Assembly: GCA_036278835.1 (NCBI GenBank) | Contig: DASUKH010000133.1 | Span: 1 to 64,000 of the forward strand | DNA: 64,000 bases | Origin: DATARH01 sp036278835 | Lineage (GTDB): Bacteria; Pseudomonadota; Alphaproteobacteria; ATCC43930; CGMCC-115725 | Reading direction: 5' to 3' | Shown here: positions 1 through 8,695 of the stretch, piece by piece | Numbering within the stretch: the first letter of the stretch is position 1 | How the letters are laid out: each line of letters begins with the position of its first letter | Notes under the pieces: model-generated | Told to the model about the DNA's origin: nothing | Databases searched by the model: none | Seen by the model: only the letters and a program-made list of their open reading frames with translations | Position numbers and translations under genes: made by a program

Positions 1-805
1 ATTCATTAAAGACGTAGCGCCCGATCGCTGCGGCGAAGCCGTCCTCGTCATTCGACAGAGTGGTCGCGCGGGCGGCGCGCTTGACCTTGTCGTCGGCGTT
101 GCCCATCGCCACCGGGAACCCGGCCCGGTCGAACATGCGCAAATCGTTCTCCATGTCGCCGAGCACCATGATCTGCGACCGTTCCGCCCCGACCCGCGCA
201 GCGAGCAGATCGATCAGCCGACCCTTGTCGATGCCCGGCGGGGTCACGTCACAGTAATAGGGCTGCGAGCGGGCGACGGTAACCTCGCCGCCGAGCTCGG
301 CCCGCAAGAGATCGACCATGCGGGAGATTTTCGCATGGTCGGCGCTCGGGCCGACGATCTTGCCAGCCGCCGCGAAATGCCGCTCTTCGAACCGCGGCAC
401 CACGGTCGGGTGGGTTTCGACGGTGCGGATTTCGCGCAGGACCTTATCGCCCTCGGGGTCGACGACGACCCACTCGTTGCCGGTGAAGACCCAGGGGTCG
501 ATGCCGTTTTCCTGGAACAGGGCAACCGCCCGGCGCGCCGCTTCCGGCGGGATCAGTTTCTGCTCGACCACCGTTAAATCCGGCTCGACGATCGCGCCGC
601 CATTGTAGCCGGCGAGCGGCAGGCGCAGCCCAAGCGGGCCGATCAGCATGCGCAGGCCAAAGGGCGGCCGGCTGCTGGCGATCGAGAAAGCGATGCCGCT
701 GTCATGCAGGCGGCGGACGGCGGCGACGGCGCGCGGGGTAAGCTTTTTGTCGCGCGTGACCAGCGTGCCGTCGACGTCGCTGACGACCAGCTTAATTCGC
801 CTCAT
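1..805 (-). CDS. HAD-superfamily (Cof-type) sugar phosphatase, partial
   Basis: The gene runs off the left edge, so its C-terminus is missing; about 268 residues are visible. The N-terminus carries the HAD nucleophile motif DVDGTL (Asp10 and Asp12), and a late GDMENDLRMF segment matches motif IV that binds Mg2+. The layout fits the Cof/YbiV type IIB hydrolases, which dephosphorylate sugar phosphates in the cytoplasm. The ATG at 805 overlaps the stop of rpiA as ATGA, so translation is probably coupled. Being last in a pentose-phosphate gene series suggests a phosphosugar substrate, but the exact one cannot be read from sequence. Confidence 0.88.
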   Translation of the reverse strand, partial: MRRIKLVVSDVDGTLVTRDKKLTPRAVAAVRRLHDSGIAFSIASSRPPFGLRMLIGPLGLRLPLAGYNGGAIVEPDLTVVEQKLIPPEAARRAVALFQENGIDPWVFTGNEWVVVDPEGDKVLREIRTVETHPTVVPRFEERHFAAAGKIVGPSADHAKISRMVDLLRAELGGEVTVARSQPYYCDVTPPGIDKGRLIDLLAARVGAERSQIMVLGDMENDLRMFDRAGFPVAMGNADDKVKRAARATTLSNDEDGFAAAIGRYVFNE

Positions 806-1506
806 CGGCCTGCCTCGAGGACCTCGACCTCGCCCTCCGAGGCGACGACAACGGCCGAGCTGCGGCCGACGAACAAGCCGTTTTCCATGACCCCGACGGT
901 CAGGTTGATCAGCCGCTCGGTCCGCTCCGGATCGGCGATCGGGCCGAACCGGCAATCGAGGATCAAATTGCCGCCGTCGGTCACAAAGCTGCGCCCCTCG
1001 TTCTGCCGCAACACCGGCTCGGCGCCAAGCCTCGCCAACGCCGCCGCGGTCGCCTGCCAGCCGAACTGGGCGACCTCGACCGGCACCGGCATGCGGTCGC
1101 CGAGCCGATCGACCAGCTTTTCGTCATCGACGACGACGACGAACCGGCCGCTCGCCGCCGCCACGATCTTCTCGCGCAACAGGGCGCCGCCATGCCCCTT
1201 GATCAGGTTGAGGGTGGCGCGCTCGACCTCGTCGGCGCCGTCGATCGCCAGATCGACATGGCGGTGCTCGCCAAAAGTGGCGAGCGGGATGCCGAGACCG
1301 CGGGCGATCTCGGCGGTGTGCTCGGAGGTCGGGATCGCAGTGATCCGCAGCCCGCGCGCCACCCGCGCCGCCAGGTGCTCGATGACGAAGGTGGCGGTCG
1401 AGCCGGTGCCGAGGCCGAGCACCATGCCATCTTCGACGAATTCGACCGCGCGCGCGGCGGCGGCGCGCTTCAGCGGATCGCGGCTGCCGATCATTGCCGG
1501 GGTCAT
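802..1506 (-). CDS. rpiA: Ribose-5-phosphate isomerase A
   Basis: This 234-residue protein interconverts ribose 5-phosphate and ribulose 5-phosphate in the non-oxidative pentose-phosphate pathway. It shows the RpiA phosphate-binding GLGTGSTA loop near residue 30, the IDGADE acidic motif and the GHGGALLREK lysine motif. A longer reading frame reaches back to 1623, but the family-like N-terminus begins at the ATG at 1506. That start also makes an ATGA overlap with the rpe stop. Length is normal for RpiA. Confidence 0.95.
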   Translation of the reverse strand: MTPAMIGSRDPLKRAAAARAVEFVEDGMVLGLGTGSTATFVIEHLAARVARGLRITAIPTSEHTAEIARGLGIPLATFGEHRHVDLAIDGADEVERATLNLIKGHGGALLREKIVAAASGRFVVVVDDEKLVDRLGDRMPVPVEVAQFGWQATAAALARLGAEPVLRQNEGRSFVTDGGNLILDCRFGPIADPERTERLINLTVGVMENGLFVGRSSAVVVASEGEVEVLEAGR

Positions 1507-2183
1507 GCCGGCATTGTCGGCGCCGAGTTGCGGATCGCGGCGATCGCCTCTCGATAATCGGCGGCGCCGAACACCGCCGAGCCGGCGACGATCGCATTGG
1601 CGCCGGCCTCGACCGCCCGCCACGCATTGCCGCCGCTAAGCCCGCCATCGACCTCGATCACCGGGTCGAGCCCGCGCTCGCTGCACAACTCTCGCAACGC
1701 GCGGATTTTCGGCAGCATCGACGGCAGAAACCGCTGCCCGCCAAAGCCGGGGTTGACCGTCATGATCAGCACGATATCGCATAGATCGAGCACCTCGGCG
1801 ACCTGCACGATCGGGGTGGCGGGGTTGAGCACCGCACCGGCGCGTTTGCCGAGGTCGCGGATATGCGACAGCGTGCGGTGCAGATGGATCGTCGCGCTCG
1901 GCTCGCAATGCACCAGGATATGGTCGGCGCCGGCCACGGCGAAGGCGTCGAGATAGCGCTCCGGTTCGACCATCATCAGATGCACGTCGAGCGGCCGATC
2001 GGTCGCCCGCCTCACCGCCTCGACGACAACCGGCCCGATCGTCAGGTTCGGCACGAACCTGCCGTCCATCACATCGACATGAATCCAGTCGGCGCCAGAA
2101 GCGGTCACCGCCCGCACCTCCTCGCCGAGCCGCGCGAAATCGGCCGACAGGATTGAGGGCGCGACGATCAGCTCGTGCGGCAT
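1503..2183 (-). CDS. rpe: Ribulose-phosphate 3-epimerase
   Basis: A 226-residue TIM-barrel epimerase interconverting ribulose 5-phosphate and xylulose 5-phosphate. Family signatures are APSILSADF at the N-terminus, HVDVMDGRFVPN (metal-binding His and Asp), MTVNPGFGGQ and the EVDGG segment near the C-terminus. It overlaps rpiA by four bases and lies downstream of zwf across a palindromic repeat. Full length and intact. Confidence 0.96.
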   Translation of the reverse strand: MPHELIVAPSILSADFARLGEEVRAVTASGADWIHVDVMDGRFVPNLTIGPVVVEAVRRATDRPLDVHLMMVEPERYLDAFAVAGADHILVHCEPSATIHLHRTLSHIRDLGKRAGAVLNPATPIVQVAEVLDLCDIVLIMTVNPGFGGQRFLPSMLPKIRALRELCSERGLDPVIEVDGGLSGGNAWRAVEAGANAIVAGSAVFGAADYREAIAAIRNSAPTMPA

Positions 2184-2212
2184 CGGTCACCGGCGGGCGA
2201 CGCACGCCAATC

Positions 2213-2288
2213 GTCACCCCCGCGAACGCGGGAGTCCAGGGCAAGCGGTATGTCGTCTGCCCTGGATTCCCGCTTTCGCGGGAATGAC
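2213..2288. repeat. Palindromic repeat between rpe and zwf
   Basis: Two inverted arms, each itself a hairpin (CCCGCGAACGCGGG on the left, CCCGCTTTCGCGGG on the right), start with GTCACCC and end with GGAATGAC. It belongs to the family of paired palindromes seen repeatedly in this window. It lies in the 142-base gap between zwf and rpe and could act as a transcription attenuator or mRNA-stabilising hairpin. Confidence 0.75.
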
Positions 2289-2325
2289 GGGTCGTGTGAT
2301 CCCGACGCTCTCATCCGAGCGCGCC

Positions 2326-3870
2326 TCAACTGATCGAACGCCATTTGCGGCGGCTGCGGGTCAGGAGCCGGTCGGCCGCCTCGGGGCCGGCGGTGCCGGC
2401 CGGGTAGAATTCGAGCGGCACGTTGTTATCGCGGTGCCACAGATCGAGGATCGGCTGCACCACCGCCCAGCCGGCCTCGACGCTGTCGGCCCGCTGAAAC
2501 AAAGTCGCGTCGCCGATCATGCAGTCGTAAACGAGCGTTTCGTAACCGGTGCTCGGCTCGGTGTGGAAATAATCGCGGTAGCGGAAATCCATGCGCACCC
2601 GGCCGAGGCTGATCTCCGGCCCCGGCTTTTTTGCGCCGAACTGCAGCGAGATGCCTTCGTCGGGCTGGATTTGCAATGCCAGCACGTTGGGGGTCAGCGC
2701 CTCGACCGGCGTGTTGCGGAAAATTGCGAACGGGACGCGCTTGAACTGGATCGCGATTTCAGTCGTGCGGCGGGTCATCGACTTGCCGGTGCGCAGAAAG
2801 AACGGCACCCCGGCCCAGCGCCAGTTGTCGATGCCGAGCTGCATCGCGATGTAGGTCTCGGTCATGCTGGCGCGGGCGACCCCCTCTTCCTCGCGATAGG
2901 CCTTGACCGGGTGGCCGCGCACGATGCCGGCGGTATACTGGCCGCGCACGACATTGGCGACCGCCTCTTCGCCGGCCGGCGGGATGACCGCTTCGAGCAC
3001 CTTGTCCTTTTCGGTGCGCACCGCATTGGCGGCGAACGAGTTGGGCGGCTCCATCGCGGTGAGGCTCAACAGCTGGAAGACATGGTTTGGGACCATGTCG
3101 CGCATCGCGCCGGTCGCCTCGTAGAATGCGGCGCGGCGCTCGACCCCGACCGTCTCGGCGACCGTAATCTGGATGTGATCGATATGGTCGCGGTTCCACA
3201 GCGGCTCGAAGATGCCGTTGGCGAAGCGCAAGACCATGATGTTCTGGACCGTCTCCTTGCCGAGGAAATGGTCCATCCGATAGATCTGCGACTCTGACAG
3301 TGCCTTCAGGATGCGCTCGTCGAGCGCCCGGGCCGAGGCGAGATCATGGCCGAACGGCTTCTCGATGATGACCCGCCGCCAGACTCCGTCCGCCTCTTCG
3401 GCAAGCCCCGAGGCGGCAATCTGCTCGACAATTGGCCCGAACAGCGAGCTGGCAACCGCCAGGTAAAAAAGCACGTTGCCGCCGGTGCCATGATCGCGCG
3501 CGACCTGCTTGAGGCGCTTTTTAAGCTCCTCGTATACGTCGGGGCTGGTGGCATCGCCGTCGAGATGGCTCATGCGCGAGGCGATAAAATCCCAGGTGTC
3601 GGGGTCGAACTCCACGGCGGCGCCGCCGCCGCCGGTATCCGACACAAAACTGCGCACCCCTTCGGCGAGATGGGTGCGGAAATCCTCCTCCGACCACGCC
3701 GAGCGGTCGATGCCGATGACGGCGAACTCCTCCGGCAGCCGGCGGGCCCGCGCCAGATTGTAGAGCGCCGGCATCAGGAGGCGCTTGGTCAGGTCGCCGC
3801 TGGCACCGAAGATCACCATCGCGCAGGGCGGCGCGCGATGGCTGCGCGGCCCCGGTATTGTCCTGTTCAT
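2326..3870 (-). CDS. zwf: Glucose-6-phosphate 1-dehydrogenase
   Basis: A 514-residue cytoplasmic enzyme catalysing NAD(P)+-dependent oxidation of glucose 6-phosphate to 6-phosphoglucono-lactone, the first step of the oxidative pentose-phosphate and Entner-Doudoroff routes. The GASGDLTKR nucleotide-binding loop is at residues 22-30, and the active-site motif RMDHFLGKE matches the family RIDHYLGKE. Length is typical. No 6-phosphogluconolactonase gene (pgl) lies next to it, although the other pathway genes do. Confidence 0.97.
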   Translation of the reverse strand: MNRTIPGPRSHRAPPCAMVIFGASGDLTKRLLMPALYNLARARRLPEEFAVIGIDRSAWSEEDFRTHLAEGVRSFVSDTGGGGAAVEFDPDTWDFIASRMSHLDGDATSPDVYEELKKRLKQVARDHGTGGNVLFYLAVASSLFGPIVEQIAASGLAEEADGVWRRVIIEKPFGHDLASARALDERILKALSESQIYRMDHFLGKETVQNIMVLRFANGIFEPLWNRDHIDHIQITVAETVGVERRAAFYEATGAMRDMVPNHVFQLLSLTAMEPPNSFAANAVRTEKDKVLEAVIPPAGEEAVANVVRGQYTAGIVRGHPVKAYREEEGVARASMTETYIAMQLGIDNWRWAGVPFFLRTGKSMTRRTTEIAIQFKRVPFAIFRNTPVEALTPNVLALQIQPDEGISLQFGAKKPGPEISLGRVRMDFRYRDYFHTEPSTGYETLVYDCMIGDATLFQRADSVEAGWAVVQPILDLWHRDNNVPLEFYPAGTAGPEAADRLLTRSRRKWRSIS

Positions 3871-3916
3871 CGCCCCCCGGTGTCCTGACCGATAAATTCC
3901 CCCGCTCTCCCCCCGA

Positions 3917-4002
3917 GCCGCATCCCCGGCGAAAGCCGGGACTCACGTCTCCACAGCCGGAATGCCGCCGAGGTGGGCCCCGGCTTTCGCCGGGGATGCG
4001 GC
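3917..4002. repeat. Palindromic repeat between gnd and zwf
   Basis: Two inverted copies of a CCCCGGCGAAAGCCGGG-type palindrome, bounded by GCCGCATC on one side and GATGCGGC on the other, fill most of the 167-base gap upstream of zwf. The same family recurs near 43.4 kb and inside dnaE2. Confidence 0.8.
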
Positions 4003-4037
4003 CGGAGGATCGGACAGGAGAGCTTCCGGCCCACTGC

Positions 4038-5018
4038 CTAGGCTTTCGGCGGTTCGCGGTGGCCGCCGAACTGCTTGCGCATCGCCGACAGGATTTTTTC
4101 GGCGAAGGTATGGTCCTGGCGCGAGCGAAAACGAGCGTAGAGCGCGGCCGACAACACCTCGGCCGGCACCGCCTCCTCGATCGCCGATTGGATCGTCCAG
4201 CGCCCTTCCCCCGAATCCTCGACATAGCCCGAAAATGCCTTCAGCTCGGGGTCCTCGGCCAGCGCGATCGCGGTCAGGTCGAGCAGCCACGAGGCGACGA
4301 CGCTGCCGCGCCGCCACACCTCGGCGATGTCGGGAAGGTTGAGCTGGTAGCGGCGGTTCTCCGGCACCGCCTCGGACGCGACATTGCGCAGGATGTCGAA
4401 GCCTTCGGCATAGGCCTGCATGACCCCGTATTCGATGCCGTTATGTACCATCTTGACGAAATGCCCGGCGCCGGCCGGCCCGCAATATAGATAGCCTTGC
4501 TCGACCCGCTTATCGCGACCTTCGCGGCCCGGCGTCCGCTCGATCGTGCCGAGGCCGGGCGCCAGCGCGGCGAAGATCGGATCGAGATGCTCGAAGGCCT
4601 CCTTGTCACCGCCGATCATCATGCAATAGCCGCGCTCAAGCCCCCAAACCCCGCCGCTGGTGCCGACATCGAGATAGCGCACGCCCTTCTGCGCCAGGAG
4701 TTCGGCATGCGCGACATCGTCGTGAAAGAACGAGTTGCCGCCGTCGATCAGGATGTCGCCCGGCTCCAGCAATTGCGACAGCTCGACGATGGTGCCGTGG
4801 GTGATCGCGCCGGCCGGCAGCATGACCCAGACGGCGCGCGGCTTCGCGAGCTGGCGCACGAAATCGGCGAGGCCCTGGCTCGAGGTCGCGCCTTCGCCGG
4901 CGAGCTCCTGCACCGCCTCGGCACTCTTGTCATAGACGACGCAATCGTGCCCGGCCTGCATCAGCCGCCGCACGATGTTGCCGCCCATTCGGCCGAGGCC
5001 GATCATCCCGAGTTGCAT
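4038..5018 (-). CDS. gnd: 6-phosphogluconate dehydrogenase (decarboxylating), short NAD-type
   Basis: This 326-residue protein oxidatively decarboxylates 6-phosphogluconate to ribulose 5-phosphate. It has the N-terminal Rossmann motif GLGRMGGNI, the DGGNS segment and the signature around GGVWGLERGYCMMIGG. At 326 residues it belongs to the short bacterial class, often NAD+-preferring, rather than the roughly 470-residue NADP+ enzyme. A strong AGGAGG ribosome-binding site precedes the ATG at 5018. Confidence 0.94.
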   Translation of the reverse strand: MQLGMIGLGRMGGNIVRRLMQAGHDCVVYDKSAEAVQELAGEGATSSQGLADFVRQLAKPRAVWVMLPAGAITHGTIVELSQLLEPGDILIDGGNSFFHDDVAHAELLAQKGVRYLDVGTSGGVWGLERGYCMMIGGDKEAFEHLDPIFAALAPGLGTIERTPGREGRDKRVEQGYLYCGPAGAGHFVKMVHNGIEYGVMQAYAEGFDILRNVASEAVPENRRYQLNLPDIAEVWRRGSVVASWLLDLTAIALAEDPELKAFSGYVEDSGEGRWTIQSAIEEAVPAEVLSAALYARFRSRQDHTFAEKILSAMRKQFGGHREPPKA

Positions 5019-5076
5019 TCATTTCCTCCTGGGGACAGCGGGTCACCCCCGTAGTCATCCCGGCGAAAGGTGAGGG

Positions 5077-7929
5077 TCAATTCAACGCCTGTTCGATCGC
5101 GCGGGCCAGCTTTTGCAGCCCGGCCCTGAGGTCGCCCGACAGGTGCACCCGCAAGGCGCGGCGACCGCGCTCGGCCAGGACATCAAAATCGCCGCGCGCC
5201 TGCGCCGCCTCGACCACGCCGAACGTATATTTCCGCCCCGGCACCGGCAGGTCGGCCGCCGGATCGGCGGTGATCTGAAGGAAGACGCCGCTGTTCGGGC
5301 CGCCTTTGTAGGCCTGCCCGGTCGAATGCAAAAAGCGCGGACCGAACCCGAGGCAGGTCGCGGCGTGCGTCTTGTCGCGGATCGCCCGGCGCACCGCCTG
5401 CAACGCCGCGGTATGGGCCGGGTTGCGATCGATGTAGGCGAGCAGCGCGACATAATCGCCGGACCGCACCCGGCCGAGATGCGCCTTCAACGCCGCCGCC
5501 AGCGAGCCGGCATGCGGCTTCAGCTCGGCCGCGTTGCGCGGGTCGGCGTAGAGCGCCATCCCGTCGCCGGTAAAGAACGGCGCCTCCGCCGGCAATGACC
5601 CCTTCTCCTCGTAGGCGGCGGTCAATTCGCGGGTCTTGACCTTGCTCGCCTCGACATCGGGCTGGTCGAACGGGTTGATGCCAATGATCGACCCGGCGAC
5701 CGCCGTCGCCATTTCCCAGCGGAAGAATTCCTGGCCGATCTGGCCGGGCTCGCCGATTGCGATGCGCACCACCGGCTGGCCCGCCGCTTCGAGCGCCGCG
5801 ACCGCGGCCTCTCGCTCGCGATCCTGGTCAGAGGCAAGCTTCAGATAAGCGAACACCCGGTCGTTGCGGTAAACCGCCGGCGGGCCGAGCGGCTCGGCGT
5901 CGACCGGGACGATGCCGCGCCCCCGCTTGCCGGTCGATTCGGCGAGCAGCTGTTCGAGCCAGGCGCCGAGCGCGGCGACCCCGGGCGAAGCGACGATCGT
6001 CAGCTTGTCGCGCCCGTGCCGGGCCGCGGCGCCGAGGATCGCGCCGAGCTGCACCCCGGGGTTCTCGGCCGGCGGCGTGCTCTGGGCGCAGGAGCGCACC
6101 ATCTCGGCGGCGCTTTCCAGAAATTTTCTTGTATCGAGGCCGATCGCCGCGGCCGGCACCATGCCGAAATCCGACAGCACCGAATACCGCCCGCCGATCG
6201 CCGGCTCGCCGTGGAAAACCCGCCCGAAGCCCTCCGAGCGCGCCATCTTCTCGACCGACGAACCGGGATCGGTAATCGCGACGAAATGCCGGGCCGCCGC
6301 CTCGGCACTGCCGAGCGCCGCCTTGGCGCGGTCGAAGAAATACTGCTTCAGGATATTGGGTTCGAGGGTGCTGCCCGACTTGCTCGATACGATGAAGAGG
6401 GTGCGCTTCAAGTCAATCTCGCCCTCGATGCGGCGCAGTTGCGCCGGGTCGGTCGTATCGACAGCACGCAATTTCGGAAAGCCGGGATGCTGCCCGAAAC
6501 TTTCGGCCAGCACCTCGGCGCCGAGGCTCGATCCGCCCATGCCGAGCAGCAGTGCGTCGGAAAACCCGGCGCCCTTCACGTCGGCGGCGAAGGCGTCGAG
6601 ATGCCCCTCCGCCTTCAACTGGGCATCGACGATGGTCAGCCAACCGAGCCAGCGCCCCTCGTCATCCTCGGTCCACAGGCTCGGGTCGCCGTCCCACAAG
6701 CGGCGCACCTTGCCTTCCTTGCGCCAGTCCTCGAGCGCCGCCTTGACCTGATCGTCGAGATCGGCCGGCAGGTTCCAGCTCATTGCGTTGAGCTTGGCGC
6801 CGAGCACCATGCGGCGCTTCTTCTGCACGGCGGCATAGAGCTGGTCGGCGGCGTCGGCGAACAGCCGCACCCCGTCCTCGACCAGCCGCGCGGTGATGTC
6901 GTCGATCGAGATGCCGGACGCCGCGAGGTCCTTCATCGCCGCCTCGGCGCCCGCGACATCCTCTTCGAGGCTGGCGCGTAGCCGCCCATGGTCGCGAAAC
7001 GCGTCCATCGTCGCCGGCGGGATCGTGCTGACCGTGTCCGCCCCGATCAGTTCCTCAATGTAGAGAACGTCGCTGTAGGCCTTGTTCTTGGTGCCGGTCG
7101 AGGCCCACAACAGGCGCTGCGTCTGCGCCCCGCGCTGCGCGAGGCGCTGCCAGCGTTCGTCGGCGTGAATCTGCTGGTAGAGGCGGTAGGCGAGCCTGGC
7201 GTTGGCGATCGCGATCCTGCCCTTGAGCCGGGACAGCCGTTCCTTCTCGGCCGGGTCGGGACTGGCCGCGATCTTGCGGTCGAGCGCCTCGTCCACCAAG
7301 GTGTCGATGCGGCTGACGAAAAAGCTCGCGACGCTCGCCACCTTGTGCGGATCGCCGCCCTTGGCGACAAAATCCTCGAGGCCGGAGATGTAAGCGTCGG
7401 CGACTTCGGCATAGACCTTCTGCGAAAACAATAGCGTGATGTTGACGTTGATGCCCTCGCCGGTCAGCGTGCGGATTGCCGACAGCCCCGGCTTCGTGCC
7501 GGGGACTTTGACCATCAGGTTGCGGCGATCGATGTTGCGCCACAGACGGCGCGCCTCCTCGACGGTCTCGTGCGTCTGCATCGCGAGATAAGGCGACACC
7601 TCGATCGAAATGTAGCCGTCGCGGCGCTGCGTCTGCTCATAGACGGCATTGAGCGCGTCGGCGCCGTCCTGGATGTCGCGGATCGCCAGATCCTCGAACA
7701 GCGCGCCCGGATCGAGGTCGCCACGGCCCTCGGCGGCGGCGATCAACGCGTCATAAGCGTCGCCATGGCCGATCGCCTTCTCGAAGATCGACGGGTTCGA
7801 GGTGACCCCGCGCAGCCCGTCCTCGACAATCAGCCGGGCAAGCCCGCCGCTCGTCAACAGGTCGCGGCTGACAAAGTCGAGCCACACCGATTGCCCGTAT
7901 TCCTGAAGCTGTTTCAGCGGATTGGTCAT
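5077..7929 (-). CDS. tal-pgi: Bifunctional transaldolase / glucose-6-phosphate isomerase
   Basis: A 950-residue fusion. Residues about 1-365 are transaldolase, with the Schiff-base lysine in LMVKVPGT at residue 141 and the TSNPSIFEKAI segment near the N-terminus. Residues about 380-950 are glucose-6-phosphate isomerase, with the SSKSGST sugar-phosphate motif. One polypeptide thus links the non-oxidative pentose-phosphate branch with glycolysis/gluconeogenesis. The start at 7929 has a good AAAGGTGG ribosome-binding site; an upstream in-frame start at 8010 would add unrelated residues. Tal-Pgi fusions are known in some alphaproteobacteria and actinobacteria. Confidence 0.95.
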   Translation of the reverse strand: MTNPLKQLQEYGQSVWLDFVSRDLLTSGGLARLIVEDGLRGVTSNPSIFEKAIGHGDAYDALIAAAEGRGDLDPGALFEDLAIRDIQDGADALNAVYEQTQRRDGYISIEVSPYLAMQTHETVEEARRLWRNIDRRNLMVKVPGTKPGLSAIRTLTGEGINVNITLLFSQKVYAEVADAYISGLEDFVAKGGDPHKVASVASFFVSRIDTLVDEALDRKIAASPDPAEKERLSRLKGRIAIANARLAYRLYQQIHADERWQRLAQRGAQTQRLLWASTGTKNKAYSDVLYIEELIGADTVSTIPPATMDAFRDHGRLRASLEEDVAGAEAAMKDLAASGISIDDITARLVEDGVRLFADAADQLYAAVQKKRRMVLGAKLNAMSWNLPADLDDQVKAALEDWRKEGKVRRLWDGDPSLWTEDDEGRWLGWLTIVDAQLKAEGHLDAFAADVKGAGFSDALLLGMGGSSLGAEVLAESFGQHPGFPKLRAVDTTDPAQLRRIEGEIDLKRTLFIVSSKSGSTLEPNILKQYFFDRAKAALGSAEAAARHFVAITDPGSSVEKMARSEGFGRVFHGEPAIGGRYSVLSDFGMVPAAAIGLDTRKFLESAAEMVRSCAQSTPPAENPGVQLGAILGAAARHGRDKLTIVASPGVAALGAWLEQLLAESTGKRGRGIVPVDAEPLGPPAVYRNDRVFAYLKLASDQDREREAAVAALEAAGQPVVRIAIGEPGQIGQEFFRWEMATAVAGSIIGINPFDQPDVEASKVKTRELTAAYEEKGSLPAEAPFFTGDGMALYADPRNAAELKPHAGSLAAALKAHLGRVRSGDYVALLAYIDRNPAHTAALQAVRRAIRDKTHAATCLGFGPRFLHSTGQAYKGGPNSGVFLQITADPAADLPVPGRKYTFGVVEAAQARGDFDVLAERGRRALRVHLSGDLRAGLQKLARAIEQALN

Positions 7930-8068
7930 GCGCCACCTTTCTGCCGATCGGGCCGCCGTCGGGCGAGGCTGGCCGAAAACAATCGTCTTCTGCGAAACCG
8001 ACGGCCGCAATCATCACGTCGTGATTTTGGCGCCCCGTTCAACGACCCAAAGATCGCCAATTTCAACG

Positions 8069-8602
8069 TCACGGGCCGGCGATGGTGCCCGTCGGGTCTA
8101 GCGCGGCGACGATCTGTCGGACAATCCGATCGACCGGCGCCGCCACCGAGACGGCTATTGGATGCTCGTCCGGCCCCGGCGGTTCCAGGGCGGCGAACTG
8201 ACTCTCGAGCAGGCTTGCCGGCATGAAATGGCCGGTGCGGCCGGCCAGCCGCTCCGCAAGCAGTTCCGGCGTCCCGTACAGAAAGACGAGCCGCACCTCC
8301 GGCCGGTCGCCGACAATGACCTCTCGGTAGCGCCGCTTCAACGCCGAGCAGGTGATGACGGCGCTTTCGCCGGCCCCGCGCCAACGGTCGATCCGCGCCG
8401 CGACGGCGGCGAGCCAGGGCGCGCGATCCTGATCGTCGAGCGGGTGGCCGGACCGCATCTTGGCGACGTTTTCCGGCGGGTGCAGCCGGTCGCCATCTTC
8501 GAAGGCGCAGCCGAGCTGCGCCGCCAGCGCCGTCCCGACGGTGCTTTTGCCCGACCCCGAGACTCCCATAACGACGATGATGCACGCCCGGTCGCGCCGC
8601 AC
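8069..8602 (-). CDS. gntK: Gluconate kinase (thermoresistant GntK type)
   Basis: A 177-residue P-loop kinase that phosphorylates gluconate to 6-phosphogluconate, feeding gnd downstream. The Walker A motif is GVSGSGKST, followed by EDGDRLHPPENVAKM, which matches the GntK substrate-binding segment, and CSALKRRYRE. I chose the GTG at 8602 because GGGAAAGGGG sits at suitable spacing and gives the usual family length; a TTG at 8608 is an alternative, and an ATG at 8674 would add 24 unsupported residues. Confidence 0.88.
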   Translation of the reverse strand: MRRDRACIIVVMGVSGSGKSTVGTALAAQLGCAFEDGDRLHPPENVAKMRSGHPLDDQDRAPWLAAVAARIDRWRGAGESAVITCSALKRRYREVIVGDRPEVRLVFLYGTPELLAERLAGRTGHFMPASLLESQFAALEPPGPDEHPIAVSVAAPVDRIVRQIVAALDPTGTIAGP

Positions 8603-8695
8603 GGCCAACCCCTTTCCCGACGATCCGGCCGATCGGCAGCCAAGCCGTTGACGCGCATTGTGTCGCGCCGGCATCGCCCGCGCAACGGGCGCGGC

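Noticed and set aside
2284..3297. 337-codon plus-strand open frame antisense to zwf
   Set aside because: Mirror frame of a high-GC gene; no domain or ribosome-binding site, while the minus strand encodes a clear Zwf.
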